Shown here in pieces: positions 25,116 through 32,085 of a stretch of DNA of 64,000 bases. The DNA lies in contig SVLI01000001.1 in the NCBI GenBank assembly GCA_015068035.1, positions 62,001 to 126,000 on the forward strand, read 5' to 3'. Both the position numbers and the translations under genes were made by a program. The notes under the pieces are model-generated. The model did not search any database. It worked only from the letters and a program-made list of their open reading frames with translations, and was not told where the DNA came from. The stretch is from Oscillospiraceae bacterium (GTDB taxonomy: Bacteria > Bacillota > Clostridia > Oscillospirales > Oscillospiraceae). Positions within the stretch are counted from its first letter, which is position 1. The number at the start of each line of letters is the position of its first letter.

Positions 25116-25955
25116 ATGAAAAGTGTATGTGTAATTACAGGCGGCGGCAGCGGCATGGGTCTTGCCGCAGCAAAATTTATGCCAAAAGAGAAAGTTATCA
25201 TTATCTCCGGCAGAACGGTTGCAAAGCTCGAAAATGCAGTGAATGAATTGAAAATGCTCGGTTACGAAGCGTATGCTTTTGCTTGCGATACATCAGACCG
25301 TGAAAGCGTTAGGAAGTTGGCTGAATATGCCGCTTCTCTCGGTGAAATCAAAAATGTAATCAATGCCGCAGGAATTTCACCTGCAATGGGCAGTACGGGC
25401 GATCAGGAAAAGATTCTTCGCATCAACGCTCTTGGCACTGTTTATGTTAATCAGGAATTTGCAAAGAAGATGAACGCAGGCAGTGTTATCTGTGATATTG
25501 CATCAAATTCCGCTTACTCACTTCCCTCATTCATTCTTCCCAAGAAGGCATATCCGCTTGCTGAAACAGATGAGGCGGCTTTCCTTGCAAAGCTCATCAA
25601 GAGAGCTAATATGGCTAAAACCGATTATGAAAAGAATGGCTTTGCATACGGCCTTTCAAAGAACTTTGTTTGCTGGTATGCTGCAAAGAGTGCCTTTGAC
25701 CTTGGTCCCAGGGGCATCAGAGTTGTTTCCTTGAGTCCCGGTCTGATTGCAACAGATATGGGTAAGTTGGAGGAAGAACACGGAGGATTTCTTATCAAAT
25801 TATCCTGTGAAGAACGTATGGGTAAGCCCGAAGAACTCGGCTATGCAATTGCAACCGTCGCAGACGAGCGCAACGGCTACCTTGCCGGTGTTGATATTCT
25901 TTGTGACGGCGGCAGTACAAGAGGTCAGAAAGAATTCAAAAAGAAGAAAAAATAA
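25116..25955 (+). CDS. Short-chain dehydrogenase/reductase (SDR)
   Basis: This 279-residue NAD(P)-dependent oxidoreductase has the Rossmann motif TGGGSGMG at residue 9, NAAG in VINAAGISPAMGS, a catalytic serine region (CDIASNSAYS) and the catalytic Tyr/Lys in FAYGLSKNFV. The C terminus has the usual SPGLIATDMG and LAGVDILCDGG blocks and a Lys-rich tail. An insertion of roughly 30 residues between the Ser and the YxxxK motif (with PKKAYPLAETDEAAF) makes it longer than classical SDRs. Substrate unknown. AAGGAGG precedes the start. Base use is AT-richer than in the surroundings, like the divergent regulator. Confidence 0.9.
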   Translation: MKSVCVITGGGSGMGLAAAKFMPKEKVIIISGRTVAKLENAVNELKMLGYEAYAFACDTSDRESVRKLAEYAASLGEIKNVINAAGISPAMGSTGDQEKILRINALGTVYVNQEFAKKMNAGSVICDIASNSAYSLPSFILPKKAYPLAETDEAAFLAKLIKRANMAKTDYEKNGFAYGLSKNFVCWYAAKSAFDLGPRGIRVVSLSPGLIATDMGKLEEEHGGFLIKLSCEERMGKPEELGYAIATVADERNGYLAGVDILCDGGSTRGQKEFKKKKK

Positions 25956-26054
25956 TCAAATATACGGATAAAGTTAAGCTGCGTCACGGATGCAATGCAT
26001 CCATGAAGGATATATAAATTTCGAATTGTTGAGCTGAATATAAAACATACATAG

Positions 26055-26086
26055 CAGCCATGCATTGAAAAGTGCATGGCTGTTTT
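26055..26086 (+). terminator. Intrinsic terminator after the SDR gene
   Basis: A perfect 10-bp stem (26055-26064 with 26073-26082) is followed by TTTTG. Confidence 0.75.
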
Positions 26087-26121
26087 GCGTCTAAAAATGT
26101 TGTCCCTAATGACAATCACTC

Positions 26122-26244
26122 ATGAGCGGCTCGCCGATTCTGCAGGACGGCAAGCTCGTCGGCGCCGTGACGCATGTTCTAATCAATGATCCCACCCGGG
26201 GATATGGGATCTTTATAGAAAATATGCTCCAAGCCGCGGGGTAA
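26122..26244 (+). pseudogene. Second copy of the spoIVB 3' end
   Basis: These 41 codons, from an in-frame ATG to TAA, have the same length as the terminal segment of spoIVB at 24251-24373 and encode a peptide identical at 38 of 40 positions. A 40-odd-base core (GTGACGCATGTTCTAATC onward) is identical; changes elsewhere are mostly at third codon positions. It contains the MSGSPI serine but no upstream part of the gene, so it cannot make SpoIVB. It separates the TetR/SDR segment from the VanW segment and lacks the terminator that follows copies one and three. Confidence 0.9.
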
Positions 26245-26288
26245 AAGCAGCTTGGCAGACAGGACGCCCAACGGATAAAACGATAACA

Positions 26289-26316
26289 ATGCCCACACCA
26301 AAATCGGTGTAGGCAT
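26289..26316 (-). terminator. Probable terminator after the VanW-family gene
   Basis: An 11-bp imperfect stem (26289-26299 with 26306-26316) is followed on the minus strand by TGTTATCGTTTTA, a modest T-run. Confidence 0.55.
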
Positions 26317-26328
26317 ATATAATCAGCA

Positions 26329-27165
26329 TTATGATTCCTTTGAACAGGGTGCGCGCGGATGGTCGAGAAACGGCGAATACATCATCAGCGCATGATTCTC
26401 TACCAGAAGTTTTGTTTCCAGCAGCACACCGTTTAAGGAACAGATCTCCTGATGTAATTCATTGTGCCTGCTGTATCCGCCCCAGTATTCCGGCTCCATG
26501 CGGTGATTCTTCTCTTTTATGCGGTATATCTGCGCCATCGGAGCCGATATCCGCAGCTCCCCTTCCAAGTATTCCTTTCCAACGCTTATTAGAATCTGGA
26601 ATGTATCCCGAGTATCGTTTCGCAGCATCAAATCTCCGTGGGGATAATAACAGGTTGCGCCGCTTCCAAAGGGCTGTGTTCTATTGGAATCCGGAAACAC
26701 ATCGTACCCGTGGCGATGCCGTTCCACTATCGTGAGGGGTGAGTGTGCGGCCATCCAAAAAATCAGATTGGAGAGCTGGCAAAGTCCGCCGCCAATCCCG
26801 GCAGAAACAGATCCATCCTGCAAAACCATGCCCTTTACATAGCCCTTCATGCGGGAGGGTTTGCCAATCAAACGCCAGTAACTAAATGTTTCGCCGGGCC
26901 GAATGAGGATTCCGTGGATTTTGGGAGCAGCCAACTTAAGATTGATGACCTTGTTCTGCTGCAGCCACATATCTACGTCCTTAAGCTGACGCATCAAGGG
27001 TGTTTTGTGGGAGAAACACAGGTATTCCAGAGGCATTTCCCTGCGAACGCGGGAGAATTTGTGGAACATGGAGAGCCAAACGAGTTTTCGCATTGCCCCG
27101 TAATAGATTCTGCCACATTTTAGGCGAAGTTTTGACCTGGGGATTGGTTTTTGGATAGAATACAT
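26329..27165 (-). CDS. VanW-family protein
   Basis: The 278-residue product matches the VanW family, named from a vancomycin-resistance accessory gene of unknown biochemical role. The core block is RPGETFSYWRLIGKPSRMKG around residue 91, then SAGIGGGLCQLSNLIFWMA near 121, and ERHRHGYDVFPDSNRTQPFG near 148. No signal peptide or G5 domain is seen, so it is a short VanW-only form. No other van gene lies near, so a resistance role is not implied. GGGAGGTG precedes the start; a promoter lies at 27223-27251. It is flanked on both sides by fragments of spoIVB. Confidence 0.9.
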   Translation of the reverse strand: MYSIQKPIPRSKLRLKCGRIYYGAMRKLVWLSMFHKFSRVRREMPLEYLCFSHKTPLMRQLKDVDMWLQQNKVINLKLAAPKIHGILIRPGETFSYWRLIGKPSRMKGYVKGMVLQDGSVSAGIGGGLCQLSNLIFWMAAHSPLTIVERHRHGYDVFPDSNRTQPFGSGATCYYPHGDLMLRNDTRDTFQILISVGKEYLEGELRISAPMAQIYRIKEKNHRMEPEYWGGYSRHNELHQEICSLNGVLLETKLLVENHALMMYSPFLDHPRAPCSKES

Positions 27166-27222
27166 CGAAACACCTCCCGATCGTCTGCGAGCACGCCCGG
27201 AACAATACGCTCTTGTTCTTTA

Positions 27223-27251
27223 ATCATACAATGCCGCCGCCGCGATTTCAA
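27223..27251 (-). promoter_or_regulatory. Promoter for the VanW-family gene
   Basis: TTGAAA (27251-27246) and TATGAT (27228-27223) on the minus strand have a 17-base spacer, 58 bases before the start codon. Confidence 0.65.
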
Positions 27252-27286
27252 CAGAAAACGACGCAATGCCCCACGTTTTGGCGGGC

Positions 27287-27343
27287 GACCCCACCCGGGG
27301 ATACGGGATTTTCATCGAAACTCCGCTGCAAGCGGCGGGATAA
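27287..27343 (+). pseudogene. Third copy of the spoIVB 3' end
   Basis: Nineteen codons, including the stop, match the end of spo[14 protein letters not shown] is identical and the final residues read TPLQAAG against NMLDAAG. It has no start codon. It is followed, like the intact gene, by a stem-loop built on TGACAG...CTGTCA, so it probably marks the original right end of the spoIVB locus. Confidence 0.85.
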
Positions 27344-27347
27344 AGAC

Positions 27348-27379
27348 AATGACAGAGGCATTTCGCCTCTGTCATTTTT
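27348..27379 (+). terminator. Intrinsic terminator after the third spoIVB tail
   Basis: A 12-bp stem (27348-27359 with 27365-27376) is followed by TTT. It resembles the terminator behind intact spoIVB. Confidence 0.85.
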
Positions 27380-27419
27380 CCATGATCTGTGCTATAATCA
27401 AGAGGAAACGGGTGATTCT

Positions 27420-27989
27420 ATGGCCAAAATCATGAAACGAATTGCACTATTGGCAACGGCAGCCACAATCCTTTGTGTTGCTTTCCATATGCACACCGGA
27501 AACGGATTCTCGCTTACTTTGGCAATTACGTTTGGGACAATCTCATACCATTTTGTAATGCGTTTGCTCGTCGGACTTTCTGTAAATCTCTTGCTGCATA
27601 ATCGCGTGGATTACCGGAGAAAGTGGTTTCAGATCCGCGCGGCTGAGCAAAAATTTTATCAGAAAATCAAGGTAAAAAAGTGGAAGGGCAAAATGGCCAC
27701 TTATGATCCGGCCGCCTTTGACAGCAGCATCCACACATGGGATGAAATCGCGCAGGCGATGTGTCAGGCCGAGCTGGTTCACGAGATCATCATTGTGCTC
27801 AGCTTCATCCCCATTCTTGCCGCCATTCCTTTCGGCGCATTGTTCGTGTTTGTGATCACGTCCGTTCTCGCCGCTTGCTATGATGCCATGTTCGTCATCA
27901 TGCAGCGATACAATCGGCCGAGGATTCTTAAGTTAATCAAAAAAAACAGAGAAAACGGATTGAAATTCACGGAGGGCAGCCATGGTTGA
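27420..27989 (+). CDS. Multi-pass membrane protein, possibly CrtO-like acyltransferase family
   Basis: The 189-residue protein has about four membrane helices: residues 5-25, 30-55 and two from about 120 to 160. The segment MCQAELVHEIIIVLSFIPI followed by ITSVLAACYDAMFVIMQRYN and a terminal NRPRILKL resembles the glycosyl-4,4'-diaponeurosporenoate acyltransferase (CrtO) family; this is from memory of the pattern and is not certain. No carotenoid genes are near. TATAAT at 27393-27398 is a likely -10. The stop overlaps the next gene, a GNAT acetyltransferase, by eight bases, so the two form an operon. Confidence 0.6.
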   Translation: MAKIMKRIALLATAATILCVAFHMHTGNGFSLTLAITFGTISYHFVMRLLVGLSVNLLLHNRVDYRRKWFQIRAAEQKFYQKIKVKKWKGKMATYDPAAFDSSIHTWDEIAQAMCQAELVHEIIIVLSFIPILAAIPFGALFVFVITSVLAACYDAMFVIMQRYNRPRILKLIKKNRENGLKFTEGSHG

Positions 27990-28419
27990 ATTGCGGGCAG
28001 TAAGCAAAGAGAATCTGGACGAAATTTTGAGCTTGGACATCCTGGAGCATCAAAAAGCGTTCGTATCCTCCACCGCCTGCGCGTTGGCGCAGGCCTACGT
28101 CTATCGCGAAACGGCCTTTCCCTTTGCGGTGTATGCCGACAACGCGCTCGTTGGATTTATTATGATGGGATACTACGAAGCCCGGAAACAATATACCCTG
28201 TGGAAATTTCTGATCGACAAGCATCATCAGAACAAAGGCTATGGCAGGGCGGCGCTGATGCAAGGCATGGCGTATCTGAAAGAAAACTTCGGCGCGAAAG
28301 AAATCTATACCGGCGTTACGGCGGGGAATGCGCAGGCAAAGCATTTATACCGCGCCGTCGGTTTTCGGGAAACCGGCCTTGTCGAAAACAACGCAGAAGA
28401 GATGAAAATCGTCCTGTAA
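27982..28419 (+). CDS. GNAT N-acetyltransferase
   Basis: This 145-residue acetyl-CoA-dependent transferase has the GNAT core: FAVYADNALVGFIMMGYYE (strands 2-4), then LIDKHHQNKGYGRAALMQ near residue 73 with the Q/RxxGxG/A acetyl-CoA loop, and TGVTAGNAQAKHLYRAVGF near 113. The pattern is closest to the polyamine-type (BltD/spermidine acetyltransferase) subfamily. The start overlaps the preceding membrane protein gene and follows GGAGGG. The substrate is not known. Confidence 0.9.
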   Translation: MVELRAVSKENLDEILSLDILEHQKAFVSSTACALAQAYVYRETAFPFAVYADNALVGFIMMGYYEARKQYTLWKFLIDKHHQNKGYGRAALMQGMAYLKENFGAKEIYTGVTAGNAQAKHLYRAVGFRETGLVENNAEEMKIVL

Positions 28420-28442
28420 CGAAGCGTTCCCCTCCCCCCGCT

Positions 28443-28471
28443 TTGCATTGACTTTCATTTTTTCTTATAAT
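28443..28471 (+). promoter_or_regulatory. Promoter for the MBL-fold gene
   Basis: TTGCAT at 28443-28448 and TATAAT at 28466-28471 have a 17-base spacer, 50 bases before the start codon. Confidence 0.7.
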
Positions 28472-28520
28472 ATCATGGTTTGAAAGAATGCCCCCCGGCA
28501 GACAGGAGCGCGATTCACGC

Positions 28521-29192
28521 ATGAACGTCACCTACATTCACCACAGCGGTTTTCTTGTGGAAACCGAGCGTTTCTACTATCTGTTTGATTATGCCAAGGG
28601 CCGCCTGCCCAAAATGGATCCCGCCAAGCCGGTTTACGTTCTCGCCAGCCACAGCCATGGCGACCACTTCAATCCGGAAGTTTTCTCCCTGCTGGCCGAG
28701 GCGGGCATGCAGCAAATTCGCGCGGTTTTGTCTGACGACATCCACCCTCCCGCGGACACAAGCGCCCTTCTGGTTTCCCCCGAAACGGAATACGCGCTGG
28801 GCGAAGCGCAAAAGCTCAAAACGCTGCGCTCCACGGACCTGGGCATTGCGTTTCTGATCGAAGACCGGGATGCGCTGATCTACCACGCCGGCGACCTGAA
28901 CGACTGGGTTTGGGACGAGGAGAGCGAGGCCGACAACGCGGAAATGACGGAAAATTACCGCGCGCAGATCGCGCTTCTTGCCAAGACGCTCCGCGGCCGC
29001 ACAATCGACGTGGCGTTTGTCGTGCTCGACCCCCGGCAGGAGGACGATTACCACCGCGGGCTTGTCTGGTTTCTGGAGAAGATCTCCGCAAAACGGGTTT
29101 ACCCCATGCACTATTGGGGCGAGAGCGCGATCATCCAAAGGTTTTTGGCGGATTATCCGCAATACAAACAGCAAATTCAAATAACGGAATAA
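28521..29192 (+). CDS. MBL-fold metallo-hydrolase
   Basis: The 223-residue protein belongs to the metallo-beta-lactamase-fold hydrolases. The metal site is visible as SHSHGDHFNP near residue 44, a second His/Asp set around IYHAGDLNDW near 121, and the late PMHYWGE near 196. The N terminus MNVTYIHHSGFLVETE is typical of the UlaG/YycJ-like single-domain group. An ATG further upstream is possible, but family homology starts at 28521; ACAGGAG lies about 12 bases before it. The substrate is unknown. Downstream on the same strand come a VOC protein and a CsoR-like repressor. Confidence 0.88.
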   Translation: MNVTYIHHSGFLVETERFYYLFDYAKGRLPKMDPAKPVYVLASHSHGDHFNPEVFSLLAEAGMQQIRAVLSDDIHPPADTSALLVSPETEYALGEAQKLKTLRSTDLGIAFLIEDRDALIYHAGDLNDWVWDEESEADNAEMTENYRAQIALLAKTLRGRTIDVAFVVLDPRQEDDYHRGLVWFLEKISAKRVYPMHYWGESAIIQRFLADYPQYKQQIQITE

Positions 29193-29228
29193 AATATACA
29201 AGCGCTGCGCGCGGGAAAGAGGTTCAAT

Positions 29229-29597
29229 ATGAAATTCAAAATGATTCACGAAAACTACAACGTCTCGGATTTGGCCAAGTCCATGGCTTTCTATGAAAAA
29301 GCGCTGGGCCTTCACGAGGTAAAGCGCATCAACACCGATGATTTCACCATTGTCTTCATGGGCAACGACGAGAGCAGCTTCGAGCTGGAGCTCACCTGGC
29401 TGAAAGACCATCCCCAGCCCTACGATCTGGGCGAGTGCGAGTTCCATCTGGCCTTCCTGGCGGACGACTATGAGGCCGCGCACAAGCTCCACGAGGAGAT
29501 GGGCTGCATCTGCTTTGAAAATCCGGCCATGGGGATCTATTTCATCAGCGATCCGGACGGATATTGGCTGGAGATCATCCCCACCCGCAAGGGCTGA
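29229..29597 (+). CDS. VOC-family (glyoxalase I-like) protein
   Basis: This 122-residue protein has the paired beta-alpha-beta-beta-beta modules of the vicinal-oxygen-chelate fold. Expected metal ligands are His at position 8 in KMIHENYNVSDLAKSMAFYE, a Glu in ESSFELELTW, His in CEFHLAFLADDYEAA and Glu in GYWLEIIP at the end. That His/Glu/His/Glu set fits lactoylglutathione-lyase-type enzymes, and GIYFISDPDGYWLEII is the family C-terminal block. Glyoxalase activity is plausible but unproven. AAAGAGG precedes the start. Confidence 0.88.
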   Translation: MKFKMIHENYNVSDLAKSMAFYEKALGLHEVKRINTDDFTIVFMGNDESSFELELTWLKDHPQPYDLGECEFHLAFLADDYEAAHKLHEEMGCICFENPAMGIYFISDPDGYWLEIIPTRKG

Positions 29598-29621
29598 GCG
29601 CCCCGCCGCAACTTATTTTTG

Positions 29622-29650
29622 TGGACATCCCGGCGAAAATCGGGTATGAT
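29622..29650 (+). promoter_or_regulatory. Promoter for the CsoR-like gene
   Basis: TGGACA at 29622-29627 and TATGAT at 29645-29650 have a 17-base spacer. The ATG inside this -10 element cannot be the start codon of the downstream gene if the promoter is real. Confidence 0.6.
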
Positions 29651-29690
29651 GGCTGCAAAGGACGATTCGCACGAAAAAGGAGGGCTCGCC

Positions 29691-29975
29691 TTGGCGCTCG
29701 ACCACAAGCACTATCACGATCCGGAGGAGAAAAAGCGGAAGATCAACCGGCTTTCCCGGGTGATCGGCCATTTGGAATACGTCAAAAGAATGATCGCGGA
29801 GGATGAGGACTGCGCCGCCGTTCTGATGCAGATCGCCGCCACGCGCTCGGCGCTCAACGGCCTTGGAAAAGAGATCATCCACGAGCACATTTCCCATTGC
29901 ATCGCGCACGCTGTGGAGGAGGGGGACACCGCGGCCCTTGAGGAATTCCAGAAGGCCATTCAAAAATACCTGTAA
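29691..29975 (+). CDS. CsoR-type metal-sensing repressor (TTG start)
   Basis: The 94-residue all-helical protein is a CsoR/RcnR-family (DUF156) repressor. The start is a TTG at 29691, six bases after AAGGAGGG; upstream ATG codons lie in the likely promoter and lack a ribosome site. With this start, Cys41, His66 and Cys70 have the spacing of the Cu(I) ligands of CsoR (C-x24-H-x3-C). INRLSRVIGHLEYVKRMI carries the conserved Arg/Gly/Glu of the first helix. No copper ATPase or chaperone lies next to it, so its targets are probably elsewhere. Two hairpins follow the stop codon. Confidence 0.88.
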   Translation: MALDHKHYHDPEEKKRKINRLSRVIGHLEYVKRMIAEDEDCAAVLMQIAATRSALNGLGKEIIHEHISHCIAHAVEEGDTAALEEFQKAIQKYL

Positions 29976-30005
29976 ATACATCCGCGCGAAGGCGCGGTGA
30001 AAAAA

Positions 30006-30025
30006 GCCGTCCCCGCGGGGACGGC
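30006..30025 (-). terminator. GC-rich hairpin, minus-strand terminator
   Basis: A perfect 20-base palindrome is followed on the minus strand by TTTTT; it backs up the next hairpin. Confidence 0.6.
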
Positions 30026-30054
30026 CCATATTGCCGACCAAAAGGCCGGCACAG

Positions 30055-30099
30055 AAAAAGGGTGCGCTGCAGAATTTTGTTCTGCAGCGCACCCTTTTT
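30055..30099. terminator. Bidirectional intrinsic terminator
   Basis: A perfect 15-bp stem (30060-30074 with 30080-30094), A-run before and T-run after, separates the convergent csoR-like and ABC transporter genes. Confidence 0.92.
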
Positions 30100-30117
30100 C
30101 TATGGTTTTTTCTGCCT

Positions 30118-32085
30118 TTATTCCAGCTCAAACGCGCCGGTATACAGGCGATAGTATTGGCCCTTGTTTGCGATCAACTGCTCATGGTTACCACGCTCGA
30201 TGATTTTTCCGTGGTCGAGCACCATGATGACATCGCTGTTGTGCACGGTGGAGAGCCGGTGCGCGATGACGAACACGGTGCGCCCCTCCATCAGCGCATC
30301 CATGCCGCGCTGGACGATCGCCTCTGTGCGCGTGTCGATGGACGAGGTGGCCTCGTCGAGAATCATCACCGGCGGATCGGCAACCGCGGCGCGCGCGATG
30401 GAGATCAGCTGGCGCTGACCCTGACTCAGTCCGCTGCCATCGCCCTTGAGCACGGTGTCGTAACCCTGCGGGAGCCGCATGATGAAGTGATGCGCGTTGG
30501 CGAGCTTCGCCGCGGCGATGCATTCCTCGTCCGTTGCGTCCAGCTTGCCGTAACGGATGTTGTCCATGACCGTTCCGGTGAAGAGGTTGACATCCTGCAG
30601 CACAACGCCCAGCGAGCGGCGCAGGTCCGCCTTGCGGATGCGGTTGATGTTCACGCCGTCATAACGGATTTTGCCGTCGTCAATGTCATAAAAGCGGTTG
30701 ATGAGGTTCGTGATCGTCGTTTTTCCCGCGCCGGTCGCGCCGACGAAGGCGACCTTCTGTCCCGGCTCGGCATAAAGCGTGATGTCATGCAGCACGGGCT
30801 TTTCCGGAACGTAGCCGAAATCCACCTCCTGCATGGTGACGTGGCCCTTGAGCTCGGTGTATGTGACGCTGCCGTCCTCCTGCGGGATGCGCCAGGCCCA
30901 GATGCCGGTGCGCTCCTCCGTTTCGACGAGCGTGCCATCCTGGCTGCGCTGCACATTCACAAGCGTGACCGTGCCGTTATCAACCTCCGGCTCGGTATCC
31001 ATCAGGTCGAAGATGCGGCTCGCGCCCGCCATGCCCATGACGACGGAGCTGGCCTGCTGCGACACCTGCGTGATCGGCATGATGAAGCTGCGGGAGAGCT
31101 GCACGAAAGAGGCAATCGTACCCACACCCAGCACGCTCCAGCCGGCCAGGGAGAGGTTCGGCACCTTGTAGGCAACCAGAACACCGCCCACGATCGCCAC
31201 GATGACATACAGCGCGTAGCCAAGGCCGCCGGTCACGGGCATCATCATGTTGGAATAGCCGGTGGCAGCGGTGGCGTTGCGGCGCATCGTCTCGTTGACC
31301 TCTTCAAAGCCCTCGTTGGCCTTCTTCTCATGGCAGAAAACCTTGACGACCCGCTGGCCGTTAATCATCTCCTCGATGTAGCCGTTGACGCGGGCGAGGC
31401 TGTTTTGCATCCGCACAAAGTAGCGTCCGCTGTGCGAGGCGATATAGGCGGACACAAACACGATCAGCACAACGAAAATCAGCGACACAATCGTCAGCCA
31501 GAAGCTCAGCAGCAGCATCGACACCAGCACTGAGATCAGCGTAATGCAGGAGGAGAACACATTCGGCAGCGCCTGCGAAATGAGCTGGCGCAGCGTGTCC
31601 GTGTCGTTGGTGTAGCAGCTCATCACGTCGCCGTAAGTGTTTGTGTCAAAATACTTGATCGGCAGGCGCTGCATCTTGTCAAACATCGTGGTGCGCACGT
31701 CGTGGATCACGCGCTGCGTAACGCCCGCCATCACGCGGGAGGTAAACCAGCCGCAAAAAGTGGTCAGCGCGTAGACGCCGGCCATCGTAAAGATCAGGCG
31801 GAGCAAACCGGAGTAATCCGGATTGTCCCCCTGCAGCAGCAGCGGCGCGATATAATCGTCGATCAGCGGGCGGATAAACATACTCGTTGCAATCGAGCCC
31901 ACAGCCGAGATGAGAATGCTGATAAAAACCAAAATGACCCGCCACTTATAGGGCGCGAGATAGGCCAGAACACGCTTGACCGTGTCTAAGCGGATGGATT
32001 TGAAATCGATCTTTTTGCGGTTGCCGTTTTCGTCAAAACGCGCACCGTGACCGCCACGGCCGCCGGGACCTCCCATCCTAGGCAT
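30118..32085 (-). CDS. ABC exporter half-transporter (canonical subunit)
   Basis: The 655-residue protein has six membrane helices (about residues 35-330) fused to an ATPase domain. The ATPase has Walker A GATGAGKTT, the signature LSQGQRQLISIARA and Walker B MILDEATSSID with the catalytic Glu present. The N terminus is Gly-rich (MGGPGGRGGHG). It overlaps the upstream half-transporter gene by eight bases. The pair should form a heterodimeric exporter of the LmrCD/TmrAB type, in which this subunit contributes the active ATP site. The substrate could be a drug, lipid or peptide. An additional strand-rich insertion near residues 390-420 (EERTGIWAWRIPQEDG) sits just before the ATPase core. Confidence 0.92.
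   Translation of the reverse strand: MPRMGGPGGRGGHGARFDENGNRKKIDFKSIRLDTVKRVLAYLAPYKWRVILVFISILISAVGSIATSMFIRPLIDDYIAPLLLQGDNPDYSGLLRLIFTMAGVYALTTFCGWFTSRVMAGVTQRVIHDVRTTMFDKMQRLPIKYFDTNTYGDVMSCYTNDTDTLRQLISQALPNVFSSCITLISVLVSMLLLSFWLTIVSLIFVVLIVFVSAYIASHSGRYFVRMQNSLARVNGYIEEMINGQRVVKVFCHEKKANEGFEEVNETMRRNATAATGYSNMMMPVTGGLGYALYVIVAIVGGVLVAYKVPNLSLAGWSVLGVGTIASFVQLSRSFIMPITQVSQQASSVVMGMAGASRIFDLMDTEPEVDNGTVTLVNVQRSQDGTLVETEERTGIWAWRIPQEDGSVTYTELKGHVTMQEVDFGYVPEKPVLHDITLYAEPGQKVAFVGATGAGKTTITNLINRFYDIDDGKIRYDGVNINRIRKADLRRSLGVVLQDVNLFTGTVMDNIRYGKLDATDEECIAAAKLANAHHFIMRLPQGYDTVLKGDGSGLSQGQRQLISIARAAVADPPVMILDEATSSIDTRTEAIVQRGMDALMEGRTVFVIAHRLSTVHNSDVIMVLDHGKIIERGNHEQLIANKGQYYRLYTGAFELE

Noticed and set aside
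26329-27165. Vancomycin resistance locus
   Set aside because: Only a VanW-family gene is present; there are no vanHAX or vanRS homologues, and VanW proteins are common in susceptible Clostridia.
24405-27343. Complete integrative element with integrase
   Set aside because: No recombinase, transposase or excisionase frame is present between the spoIVB tails, so only the repeat pattern is reported.
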